Assembly: GCA_030619215.1 (NCBI GenBank)
Contig: JAUXBV010000207.1
Coordinates: forward strand, 1 to 6,515
Direction of reading: 5' to 3'
DNA: 6,515 nucleotides
Source: Fibrobacterota bacterium
GTDB lineage: Bacteria > Fibrobacterota > Chitinivibrionia > Chitinivibrionales > JANQEN01
Under the pieces are notes generated by a model. The model did no database searches and was not told the origin of the DNA. It saw nothing but the letters and a program-made list of their open reading frames with translations. Both the position numbers and the translations under genes were made by a program. Below are positions 1-6,398 of the stretch, in pieces (position 1 is the stretch's first letter; every line of letters starts with the position of its first letter).

Positions 1-2
1 CC

Positions 3-1463
3 TGTCTCATTTTAATTATAACTGAAAAAATTCTTTATGCATATATACTGTGTTTAACCTTTTTAACACATGTCCTGGCTGACCCCGAAGCCTCAAGCTC
101 CTGTCTTAAATTTACTTATCCGGTTCAATGGACAGAAATAAAGAGCAATACCTGTACACTTTCAGTCAGGGAAAGCTCTTCGATAAAATCGATCGATTTT
201 AAGGCAAAGTATATACCCGAAAATTCCTCAATTCCCCAAATTGTTACCATAGGCACTATTACACGCCCGCCGTTTAAGTTAATATGGGATATTTCTGAAA
301 TCCCCAACCAGCTTACTTACGGGATTACCTGTTTTGCCGAGGCAAAGTTAAGCAGAAGAAAAAAAGAGACAATAAAACAGGAGGGAGTATTTCTGATACA
401 TAACCCGGTTGATCCTCCCGGATATGAAGTATCCTATTCAGGAGGCCGTTACAATATTAACCGTAAATCAATATCGTTAACATCTTCTACAGTTCCTTTT
501 ACCGCTCAGGCAAATATTTCCTGGAATGAAAAGGCACTCCTGTTTCATATAAAGGTTGACAATTCTCATTTTCACAGCGCTCTTCCGGAAGAAAAACTTA
601 ACAAACTGGGAGCCAGAATAATTCTTGATCCGAGAAACAAAAGAACAGCCTATCTATCCAAGGATATCCTCATCTTCATGATTCCCGTTGCTGATATCCC
701 ATACCGGATTTCCACCGCTCCGGTATATCATTCGGACGGCTCGTTTGAAATAGAGGAGACGTTTGACTCGTGCAAAAGCCATAGCAGTGTGTCGCCGGAT
801 GATTTTAAAGGGTATACCGTTACATTCTCTGTTCCTAAAAAAGTCCTTGGTTCCATGATGCCGGAATCGCTGGGATGTAATATTATTACAACGGTTCTGG
901 ATGAGAATTCTGCAATCCGGGAGTTATCATGGGTTAAGGGTAACCAGTATACCACCAGCTCTCCTTTTGCATTTGGCAGGTTGACATTATTGAAAAAACC
1001 AATCCTTGCAAATGCATTTATTCAATGGGTTCTCTATTTTTTCCTCGGCTTGCTGCTCGGGATTATTGCAATACCGTTATCCAAAGCGGCTCAAAAATTG
1101 AATCCGCTGGTAAAATTTGAAAACTACGAGCAGGAGGAGCAGCTTATAAAAAATATTAACACCATAATTGATGCTGAAGTTACCAATAAGAAATTCTCTA
1201 TTGAAGATATCGCCTCAAAACTTTCAATCACACCCAGGAAAGTGGATATATTAATAAGGCGCCATTTTGACAGGCCGTTTAGAAAACATCTCCTTTTCTG
1301 CCGTATTGAAATTGTTAAAGAGCGGCTCCGCTCATCCAATGCAAGTGAAATATCCATTGCAAATTCCTGCGGTTTCTCATCTATTGACGAAATGGAAAGA
1401 ACGTTTCGCTCGTTCAACGGAATAACACCATACCGGTTTCGTGAGGAAAACAGGATTTCCTGA
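3..1463 (+). CDS. Membrane-anchored AraC-family regulator with periplasmic Ig-like and CBM9-like domains (5' partial)
   Basis: The frame is open from the left edge (first whole codon at base 3) to TGA at 1461-1463, giving 486 visible residues. No ATG, GTG or TTG occurs in frame before 678, so the start is upstream of the window. Visible residues 9-26 look like an export signal (KILYAYILCLTFLTHVLA, then D27). Residues about 30-135 resemble a bacterial Ig-like domain (PPFKLIWDIS at 89-98). Residues about 145-330 resemble a CBM9/DOMON-like fold: W174, LDP at 208-210, GYTVTFSVP from 270, LSW at 308-310, SPFAFG at 320-325. A hydrophobic helix spans about 335-359. Residues about 380-481 form an AraC-type double helix-turn-helix (IEDIASKLSITPRKV, then ISIANSCGFSS and GITPYRF). 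The inferred role is a one-component sensor: a ligand, plausibly a saccharide, binds outside the cytoplasmic membrane and the signal reaches a cytoplasmic DNA-binding domain. The AraC and TM calls are firm, CBM9 likely, Ig-like moderate. Target genes are unknown. Confidence 0.85.
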   Translation, partial: CLILIITEKILYAYILCLTFLTHVLADPEASSSCLKFTYPVQWTEIKSNTCTLSVRESSSIKSIDFKAKYIPENSSIPQIVTIGTITRPPFKLIWDISEIPNQLTYGITCFAEAKLSRRKKETIKQEGVFLIHNPVDPPGYEVSYSGGRYNINRKSISLTSSTVPFTAQANISWNEKALLFHIKVDNSHFHSALPEEKLNKLGARIILDPRNKRTAYLSKDILIFMIPVADIPYRISTAPVYHSDGSFEIEETFDSCKSHSSVSPDDFKGYTVTFSVPKKVLGSMMPESLGCNIITTVLDENSAIRELSWVKGNQYTTSSPFAFGRLTLLKKPILANAFIQWVLYFFLGLLLGIIAIPLSKAAQKLNPLVKFENYEQEEQLIKNINTIIDAEVTNKKFSIEDIASKLSITPRKVDILIRRHFDRPFRKHLLFCRIEIVKERLRSSNASEISIANSCGFSSIDEMERTFRSFNGITPYRFREENRIS

Positions 1464-1474
1464 TTCAGGGGACG

Positions 1475-3550
1475 TTACTTCTTGTCCTTACCGGCAAGAT
1501 AGAGCGCCTTCTGGATTTCGTGGTCGAGGCGGTTCTTATCGTAGGGCTTGGTAATCCAGCGGAAGATATTCATCTTTTTAATACTGTCCTGAAGCGGCTG
1601 GTAACCGGAGACTACGATTATGATAAGCTCAGGTTTCAGTGCGCGGAAACGCTTAATTACTTCATGGGGGTCTTTTTCCTTCAGCTTCCAGTCCATTATC
1701 ATAACTTTACAATCATCAAGATGTTTTTTCAGCCCTTTCAAGCCGTCCTCCATAGTGGAGGAGATGCATGTCTTGTATGAAAGATCGGTAAGGAAGAAAT
1801 TGAGTATGTTGCACATTTTCGGATCATCGTCAAGGACAAGCACAGTTGTTGAAATGCGGTTTATGAGTATTGTCTTTGTATCCAGGTCATGCCGGTATTC
1901 TTCGGTTTCGGGCAGCTCTATACGAAACGTCGTACCCTGCGGGTTGGATTTTTCAATGTAAACCACCCCTTTGTGCTGCGTTACAATCCGGCGGACAAGA
2001 GCGAGTCCCAGCCCCGTTCCCTTACCCTTTTTCTTTGTAGTGTAAAAGGGGTCGAATATTTTTTCTATTATACTGTCCGGCACACCGACGCCGGTATCGG
2101 AACAGCGGATCACCACAGAAGGCTCTTCACCCTCGCTACCGGTTCGAAAACATTCCAGGGTAATAATGCCTCCTTCTGGCATTGCATCTTTTGCGTTGCC
2201 GAAAAGGTTCTGGAGAATACGTTTAAAGTAATCGGCGTCGCCCTGTATCCACAGGTCTTCGTCACGGATGTCACAGTTTACTTCATACGAGTCTCCAAGC
2301 TGCTCGCTGAAGGTTGGAATAACTTCCCTGAGAAACGTGGCGATATTTACCGGCCCGTAATTGAGAGGCTTCTTCCTTCCCAGGGCCAGAAGCTCCGAGA
2401 TAAGGAACCTGGCGTCGGTAAGGGTTTCCGCGATAAGCGCCATACCCCGCTTGGTATCGGATTCCGACGTTTTATTCGCCACCCGGTCGGTAATATCGGT
2501 AACGGTCTGAAGTATGTTATTAAAGTCGTGCGCCATACCGCTGGCAAGCGTACCCAGTGACTCCATCTTCTGATACTGGAACAGGCGCTGTTCCATCTCT
2601 TCCCTCTGTGAAATGGCGCGCTCGCGGTCGGATACATCAACAATGCTGCCGTCTAATAATTCGCACTTCTCATTTTCCGCCTGAATAATGCAGTCAACAT
2701 ATTTTATATCCCTGCCGAAATTTTTTACCTTAAAGGTTCCATGTATGGGTAATTTGTCTGATTTAAGCTCTTCCAAATCTACGATATAGGTATGAATGTT
2801 CTGCCCGAGTAGTTTTTTAGAAGAGACGCCGAACTGGCCCGGCGACAGGGTGTTGACCCATAAGAACTTACCTTTTTTGTCAATTTTAAAAAGCATCAGC
2901 GGAAGCGTGCCGCCCAGGTTGGATAATCCGCCCTCAAAGGAGGCTATCTTTTCCACTGAGCTGTAATTGTTTCGCGCAGAAAGCATACTCAGGAAGGTGG
3001 CTACAAGCAATATGATGAGTCCCGGGGCATACTGAATGAGTAAATTATTTGTCTCGGTATTATCAGATGAAAATGTTATCAGATACAGTGAAAAATAGGC
3101 ATATATCGAAAAAAAACCTGCAAAGAATGAAAGGGTATACCTGTTATGTAAAGCAGTAAACCCGATAATGACGAAATAGGCGGGGAATGCGGTAATGTGA
3201 ATCAGTTGAGCGGAGAAGCCGGCAATGTGTAAAGTCCATATATACCCGGTTACTATAATAACATCAAAAAATGTGGTGATATATGCGATATATTTACGGA
3301 TCGGCTTGTTTCGAGGCTCAAAGAGAAATATTCCGCTGTACACGCACACGAAAAGAAGTAATCCGATTTGAATGGCACAGATAGTAAAGTCTATATTATT
3401 TGCGGCAAAAAGATATAGTGAAAGAAACGCGCAGACAGAGGCGAGAGAAAAACGTACTCGTGCTACCAACTTCTCAGATTGAGATTCAGCTAATAAGAGG
3501 GGCATATCCCCCGTTGAGTTTTTATTTTCATTCGTTATCAGGGTGTTCAT
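1475..3550 (-). CDS. Hybrid sensor histidine kinase (6TM-PAS-HisKA-HATPase-receiver)
   Basis: A 691-residue inner-membrane hybrid kinase. About six hydrophobic helices lie at residues 33-50, 54-78, 87-108, 115-133, 138-160 and 174-191. This region resembles the six-helix membrane module also found on some bacterial adenylate cyclases and kinases. A PAS domain spans about 215-310 (FKIDKKGKFLWVN), followed by a coiled linker. The DHp phosphoacceptor is His341 in GMAHDFNN. The ATPase domain shows an N box (NLFGNAKDAM, N448/N452), G1 (DTGVGV, 485-490), an F box (FDPFYTT) and G2 (GTGLGL, 511-516). The C-terminal receiver (about 568-685) has acidic residues D574-D576, phosphoacceptor Asp620 (MIMD), Ser648 and Lys668 (ITKPY), so it looks functional. 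No output domain follows, so phosphate is probably passed to another protein or the receiver modulates the kinase. ATG at 3548-3550 is taken as the start because it precedes the first helix; no convincing Shine-Dalgarno is seen. It converges on the AraC-type gene with an 11-base gap. The ligand is unknown. Confidence 0.95.
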   Translation of the reverse strand: MNTLITNENKNSTGDMPLLLAESQSEKLVARVRFSLASVCAFLSLYLFAANNIDFTICAIQIGLLLFVCVYSGIFLFEPRNKPIRKYIAYITTFFDVIIVTGYIWTLHIAGFSAQLIHITAFPAYFVIIGFTALHNRYTLSFFAGFFSIYAYFSLYLITFSSDNTETNNLLIQYAPGLIILLVATFLSMLSARNNYSSVEKIASFEGGLSNLGGTLPLMLFKIDKKGKFLWVNTLSPGQFGVSSKKLLGQNIHTYIVDLEELKSDKLPIHGTFKVKNFGRDIKYVDCIIQAENEKCELLDGSIVDVSDRERAISQREEMEQRLFQYQKMESLGTLASGMAHDFNNILQTVTDITDRVANKTSESDTKRGMALIAETLTDARFLISELLALGRKKPLNYGPVNIATFLREVIPTFSEQLGDSYEVNCDIRDEDLWIQGDADYFKRILQNLFGNAKDAMPEGGIITLECFRTGSEGEEPSVVIRCSDTGVGVPDSIIEKIFDPFYTTKKKGKGTGLGLALVRRIVTQHKGVVYIEKSNPQGTTFRIELPETEEYRHDLDTKTILINRISTTVLVLDDDPKMCNILNFFLTDLSYKTCISSTMEDGLKGLKKHLDDCKVMIMDWKLKEKDPHEVIKRFRALKPELIIIVVSGYQPLQDSIKKMNIFRWITKPYDKNRLDHEIQKALYLAGKDKK

Positions 3551-3605
3551 TACTGTCTAAATTCTTATCCCTGTTATAGTTATGCTAGCTGTTAATAATA
3601 CTATA

Positions 3606-3615
3606 TTTCCGGAAA
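3606..3615. promoter_or_regulatory. Perfect 10-bp palindrome TTTCCGGAAA upstream of the kinase gene
   Basis: TTTCCGGAAA is an exact palindrome about 55-65 bases upstream of the kinase start and just downstream of the candidate -10. Its position would suit a repressor or dimeric-regulator site. No known operator is recognised, and a 10-bp palindrome can occur by chance. Confidence 0.2.
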
Positions 3616-3633
3616 AATTACATTAAAAATCAG

Positions 3634-3663
3634 AGTTTATTGAAGAAAGCGTCAGTATTTCAA
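3634..3663 (-). promoter_or_regulatory. Weak candidate promoter for the hybrid kinase
   Basis: On the minus strand TTGAAA (3663-3658) is followed after 18 bases by TAAACT (3639-3634). The -35 matches consensus at 5 of 6 bases and the -10 at 4 of 6. It would give a leader of about 75 bases before ATG at 3550. The region is AT-rich, so chance matches are likely, and read-through from the upstream MBL gene is an alternative because no hairpin terminator is visible after its stop. Confidence 0.25.
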
Positions 3664-3670
3664 TTTTTTA

Positions 3671-4570
3671 TTACCACTCCCAGTACTCTCCATTACTCGT
3701 TCCTGTAACATGGCCGTCATATCGTGTGTCAAAGAGAGTAACCATCATCTGGAAAGCGAGAAGTCTCACGACTTCATCCGCAGGATGTCCGTAGGTGTTA
3801 TTTATTCCGCATGAAATAATCGCGATATCAGGATTAACATATCCATAAAACAGGGAGTGAAGGGAGCTTTTGCTTCCATGGTGGGGAACCACAACGATAT
3901 CGGAGTTGAGCGCAAAGTGATATTTTTCGACCAGCTTCTCCTCAGCTACCGTATCAATATCACCGGTTATCAGAAAGGAGGTGTTGCCGTATTCTATCCT
4001 GAAGCAGAGGCTGAGCCTGTTTTTGTCGAAATTATCCGCAATCCACTGATCGGTTTCAGGGCTTTTTGGCGGCCAGATACATTCCATATACGCTCCGCGT
4101 ATCAATCCCAGGGTGTCTCCCTGTTTGACAACCTTAAAAAGGATTGATGAGGACCAGTTGCTTGCGAATGCCCTTAACGAAGCGGTATCTTCATACGGGC
4201 TTGTAACAATTAGCCCGCTGAACCTTGTATCGGCAGGTAATAATTTCAGCCCGCCCTTATGGTCCATATCGCCGTGGGAAATTACAATAGCGTCAATATA
4301 GGGAGAGCCGAGGGTGCTGTACCCATCCTGCCAGTTTGTGAATTCGTCAACATCTCCCATGTCCCATATAACGGCCCTTTCATCCAGCACTCCGGCCTGC
4401 GACAAACCCTGGCCAACGTTCAATACGGCAAAGGTCAACGTGCCTGATACGCTGCCCGGCCCACCGTTCTCATTAACGCCGGCACAAGATACAATACTTA
4501 ACAAACTGTACAGGGCGAGTAAACAGTTAAAACAGAAAGTGCGTTTTTGCATAAAAGGAATATTTCTCAT
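3671..4570 (-). CDS. ComEC-type metallo-beta-lactamase-fold lipoprotein
   Basis: A 299-residue protein. Its N-terminus is a lipoprotein signal: basic MQKR, a hydrophobic core, and a lipobox IVSC with Cys29. Ala30 follows the Cys, so there is no Asp at +2 and outer-membrane placement is possible by the E. coli rule. The rest matches the stand-alone MBL fold related to the ComEC/Rec2 C-terminal domain: LNVGQG (50-55), WDMGD (69-73), the metal motif HGDMDH (H99, D101, D103, H104), NRLSL (184-188), LITGD with D204, VPHHGSKSS (228-236), and NNTYGHP with H262. All main metal ligands are present, so it is probably an active hydrolase acting outside the cytoplasm. A nuclease or phosphodiesterase activity is suggested only by relationship to ComEC. 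The start overlaps the end of the upstream barrel gene by 44 bases, which implies translational coupling. An in-frame ATG at 4550-4552 (residue 7) also gives a good signal peptide; neither start has a clear Shine-Dalgarno, so the start is unsettled by 18 bases. Confidence 0.92.
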   Translation of the reverse strand: MRNIPFMQKRTFCFNCLLALYSLLSIVSCAGVNENGGPGSVSGTLTFAVLNVGQGLSQAGVLDERAVIWDMGDVDEFTNWQDGYSTLGSPYIDAIVISHGDMDHKGGLKLLPADTRFSGLIVTSPYEDTASLRAFASNWSSSILFKVVKQGDTLGLIRGAYMECIWPPKSPETDQWIADNFDKNRLSLCFRIEYGNTSFLITGDIDTVAEEKLVEKYHFALNSDIVVVPHHGSKSSLHSLFYGYVNPDIAIISCGINNTYGHPADEVVRLLAFQMMVTLFDTRYDGHVTGTSNGEYWEW

Positions 4571-6161
4571 TGTTAATTGAAATAACAGGGACAGTCAGTT
4601 GTAACTCCCCGAATGTTTTTTCAAAAAAAGCTATTCTCTGTATAATGCCGCACGCGAAATTCCGGTGAGCTTTACTATTGGTATTGAAGCTTAGAAACGG
4701 CGAAACGGTCATTATAGAAAATACTTTAAAACCGGTATATAAATTTGCCGTTAGCCGCCAGTACTCATAAGGCCTTATATCGTATGAAAACAGGGGTGAA
4801 ATAGTGACATGCGGCCCTATGGTATGGGCGGTGAATATTTTAATACGGTGTTTCAGGTTGTTATACAAATCGTAAATGTTGAGACCGTAATAGATTGAAT
4901 ACGTAAAAGGCACAACGCCGGTAATTTTCCACGAAGTCCTCAAATCAGCGCTGTTCTCCATGGCAATATAGGAGGTGTGAAACGTCTGCTTTACATAGCC
5001 GTAAAGCGGGCCGGAATATGAGATATCAATTCCCATAATATCGTTTTTGGTGCTGTCACTGGTTTCCAGGCGATTGCAGAATGAGTACAGGAGGCTGCTC
5101 CTCGGTGCGGTAAAGTTTTCCGGTATGGTAATAAAGGAGAACGAGTAGCGGTGTTTCCTTTTCCCGTTGTTAAGAGTAAGGTATACGGGAACACTGCCTG
5201 CGTTAAACAGGCCGGTGCCGCTTTCCAATGTGATTTTTACTGAGCCCATTGAGAGCTCGACACCCCCGTGCACGGCAAGGGATGTGTCATGGTCTGAACC
5301 GTTCAGTTGTGAAACCGCCCCTGAAAACGCTCCGTATAACGACACAAGGGCTGCAGGATTAAATTCCGCTTTCAGCCCCGCTACTTTCTCCGTTTCCCGG
5401 ATATGAACAAGCGAGCTTATTATGTTCTTTTTGCCAACAGGGGTTTCACTTGAAAAACCGTTCCAGGTGCGTGACTCACCATACAGCCAGTTGTCTCTCA
5501 GTGCCTCATGTGAAGTTGACGGCGAAGGGAAATATCCGTAAAACAGGCCGTTATTCAATGTAAAGCTGAAATTACCGAGGTGCACCCTGCCGACATGGGG
5601 TATTCTTAACATAACCCTTCTTCGCTGCCAGCGGGCGTAATTATCCTGGAAGTAAACCGTGCCGTCACCGCGGATATTCTTATTCGGCGTTACCGTAAAC
5701 CTCACCGACTGCCGAAACATATCCGAAAAACCCGACCGGCGCGAAGAAAATGCAACATGAGCAAAAGAGGGCATCCGTTCCGCTGCAAAAGATAAAACCG
5801 GTTTGAATGGTACAAGGTATGGATAGTCCTTGAAAAAGACGGCTATATTATCATCTGTCCATGGCTCATAGAGCGAAAGCACTTCGTGTTCCGTTGGCAG
5901 GTCATCGGGGAGGCCGGGGAAAATATCCCGCAAATACCGCAGCTCGCCAAGCGTAACCGATAATGGCTGGATGTAAAAAGGCTTGAGCATTTCCCATGTT
6001 GCAGAGTCTAATGTACCTTCTTCAAGCTCCATCACAGCAGTACGCTCATCCTCCGGCAGCTCCTCCGGAAGCAATCCAAATCCGGCAGCATTGAGGGAGG
6101 TTGCAATAACAAATAAAAAGAGTGCTATTTTCAGATATTCTATTGGTGATGACCGGGACAT
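4527..6161 (-). CDS. Outer-membrane beta-barrel protein with N-terminal helix-hairpin-helix-like region
   Basis: A 544-residue exported protein. Residues 1-26 are a signal peptide (R3, K11, hydrophobic IALFLFVIATSL, cleavage near NAA/G). Residues about 31-100 are acidic, helical and rich in Leu and Pro; the spacing TLDSATWEMLKPFY...GELRYLRDIFPGLP loosely recalls paired helix-hairpin-helix motifs of ComEA-like proteins. From about 150 onward alternating polar/aromatic segments suggest many beta strands (GRVHLGNFSFTLNNG, LYGAFSGAVS, YIAMENS, HVTISPLFSY). The chain ends in HFLF, a C-terminal Phe typical of BAM-assembled outer-membrane proteins. The barrel also resembles HhH-barrel proteins described in Bacteroidetes, but this is from memory and moderate at best. 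The cargo or partner is unknown. ATG at 6159-6161 is preferred because it precedes the signal peptide and an in-frame TGA lies 18 bases upstream of it (6180-6182). The upstream bases are repeat sequence without a Shine-Dalgarno. The 3' end overlaps the MBL gene, suggesting a joint envelope function. Confidence 0.85.
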   Translation of the reverse strand: MSRSSPIEYLKIALFLFVIATSLNAAGFGLLPEELPEDERTAVMELEEGTLDSATWEMLKPFYIQPLSVTLGELRYLRDIFPGLPDDLPTEHEVLSLYEPWTDDNIAVFFKDYPYLVPFKPVLSFAAERMPSFAHVAFSSRRSGFSDMFRQSVRFTVTPNKNIRGDGTVYFQDNYARWQRRRVMLRIPHVGRVHLGNFSFTLNNGLFYGYFPSPSTSHEALRDNWLYGESRTWNGFSSETPVGKKNIISSLVHIRETEKVAGLKAEFNPAALVSLYGAFSGAVSQLNGSDHDTSLAVHGGVELSMGSVKITLESGTGLFNAGSVPVYLTLNNGKRKHRYSFSFITIPENFTAPRSSLLYSFCNRLETSDSTKNDIMGIDISYSGPLYGYVKQTFHTSYIAMENSADLRTSWKITGVVPFTYSIYYGLNIYDLYNNLKHRIKIFTAHTIGPHVTISPLFSYDIRPYEYWRLTANLYTGFKVFSIMTVSPFLSFNTNSKAHRNFACGIIQRIAFFEKTFGELQLTVPVISINNEKYSFYAKTHFLF

Positions 6162-6162
6162 A

Positions 6163-6204
6163 GGTTCAAGGTTTAGGGTTCAAGGTTCAGGGTTCAAGGG
6201 TTCA
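6163..6204. repeat. Heptamer tandem repeat GGTTCAA abutting the barrel gene start
   Basis: Six tandem 7-base units: GGTTCAA (6163), GGTTTAG (6170), GGTTCAA (6177), GGTTCAG (6184), GGTTCAA (6191), and a last copy GGGTTCA (6198) shifted by one G. Only one base (6162) separates the array from the ATG of the minus-strand barrel gene, so the array occupies the whole position where a ribosome-binding site would lie. On the minus strand the unit reads TTGAACC, which has no Shine-Dalgarno character. Unit length is seven, so unit loss or gain would change spacing outside the coding frame. Confidence 0.85.
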
Positions 6205-6206
6205 TG

Positions 6207-6254
6207 AGTTAATGTGTAAATGGATTAATGAGTTTATGGGTTCAAGGTTAAAAG
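6207..6254. repeat. Degenerate octamer tandem array
   Basis: Six consecutive 8-base units follow the heptamers: AGTTAATG (6207), TGTAAATG (6215), GATTAATG (6223), AGTTTATG (6231), GGTTCAAG (6239), GTTAAAAG (6247). The first four end in ATG. The fifth resembles the neighbouring heptamer unit, which suggests both arrays arose from one decaying repeat. No coding function is seen. Confidence 0.6.
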
Positions 6255-6280
6255 GTGCGACCGGTAAAATCAAAAAATAT

Positions 6281-6398
6281 CAAGCACCAAAGTACTCTCT
6301 TTCGATAAAGCTTCAGACAAGGTCCTTCGAGCGATAGCGAAAAAGGAGGACATGCAAATAAATTACAAATCCCAAGCACTAAAGTACAAATAAATTAC
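6281..6398. repeat. Dispersed short direct repeats in the intergenic region
   Basis: CAAGCACCAAAGTAC at 6281-6295 recurs as CAAGCACTAAAGTAC at 6373-6387 (14 of 15 identical). CAAATAAATTAC at 6355-6366 recurs exactly at 6387-6398, the second copy lying directly before the putative insertion-sequence end. These look like degenerate noncoding repeat units. The stretch has no supported gene. Confidence 0.55.
6322..6351. repeat. Imperfect inverted repeat (possible small palindromic element)
   Basis: GTCCTTCG (6322-6329) is separated by AGCGATAG from CGAAAAAGGAGGAC (6338-6351). The right arm matches the reverse complement CGAAGGAC if a few extra bases are allowed. It resembles remnants of small REP-like or MITE-like palindromic repeats found between genes. 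No flat T run follows, so it is not called as a terminator. Confidence 0.35.

Noticed and set aside
1451..1462. CAGGATTTCCTG hairpin at the end of the AraC-type gene as a shared terminator
   Set aside because: The stem is only four to five pairs with a tiny loop and no following T run on either strand.
1889..2560. Long plus-strand open frame (223 codons) inside the kinase gene
   Set aside because: It is antisense to the well-supported kinase ATPase and DHp coding region and has no recognisable domain; it is a shadow frame.
5983..6207. Plus-strand open frame running through the barrel gene 5' end into the repeats
   Set aside because: Its tail is translated heptamer repeat (VQGSGF-type) and the rest is antisense to the signal peptide region; no start signal.
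6163..6254. CRISPR array or telomere-like (TTTAGGG) repeat
   Set aside because: The units are 7-8 bases, contiguous and without spacers, and the TTTAGGG match is a single chance variant.
6341..6394. AAGGAGGA followed by ATG at 6352, resembling a ribosome-binding site and start
   Set aside because: The spacing is only about two bases and the frame ends after 13 codons in repeat sequence; the purine run belongs to the inverted repeat arm.
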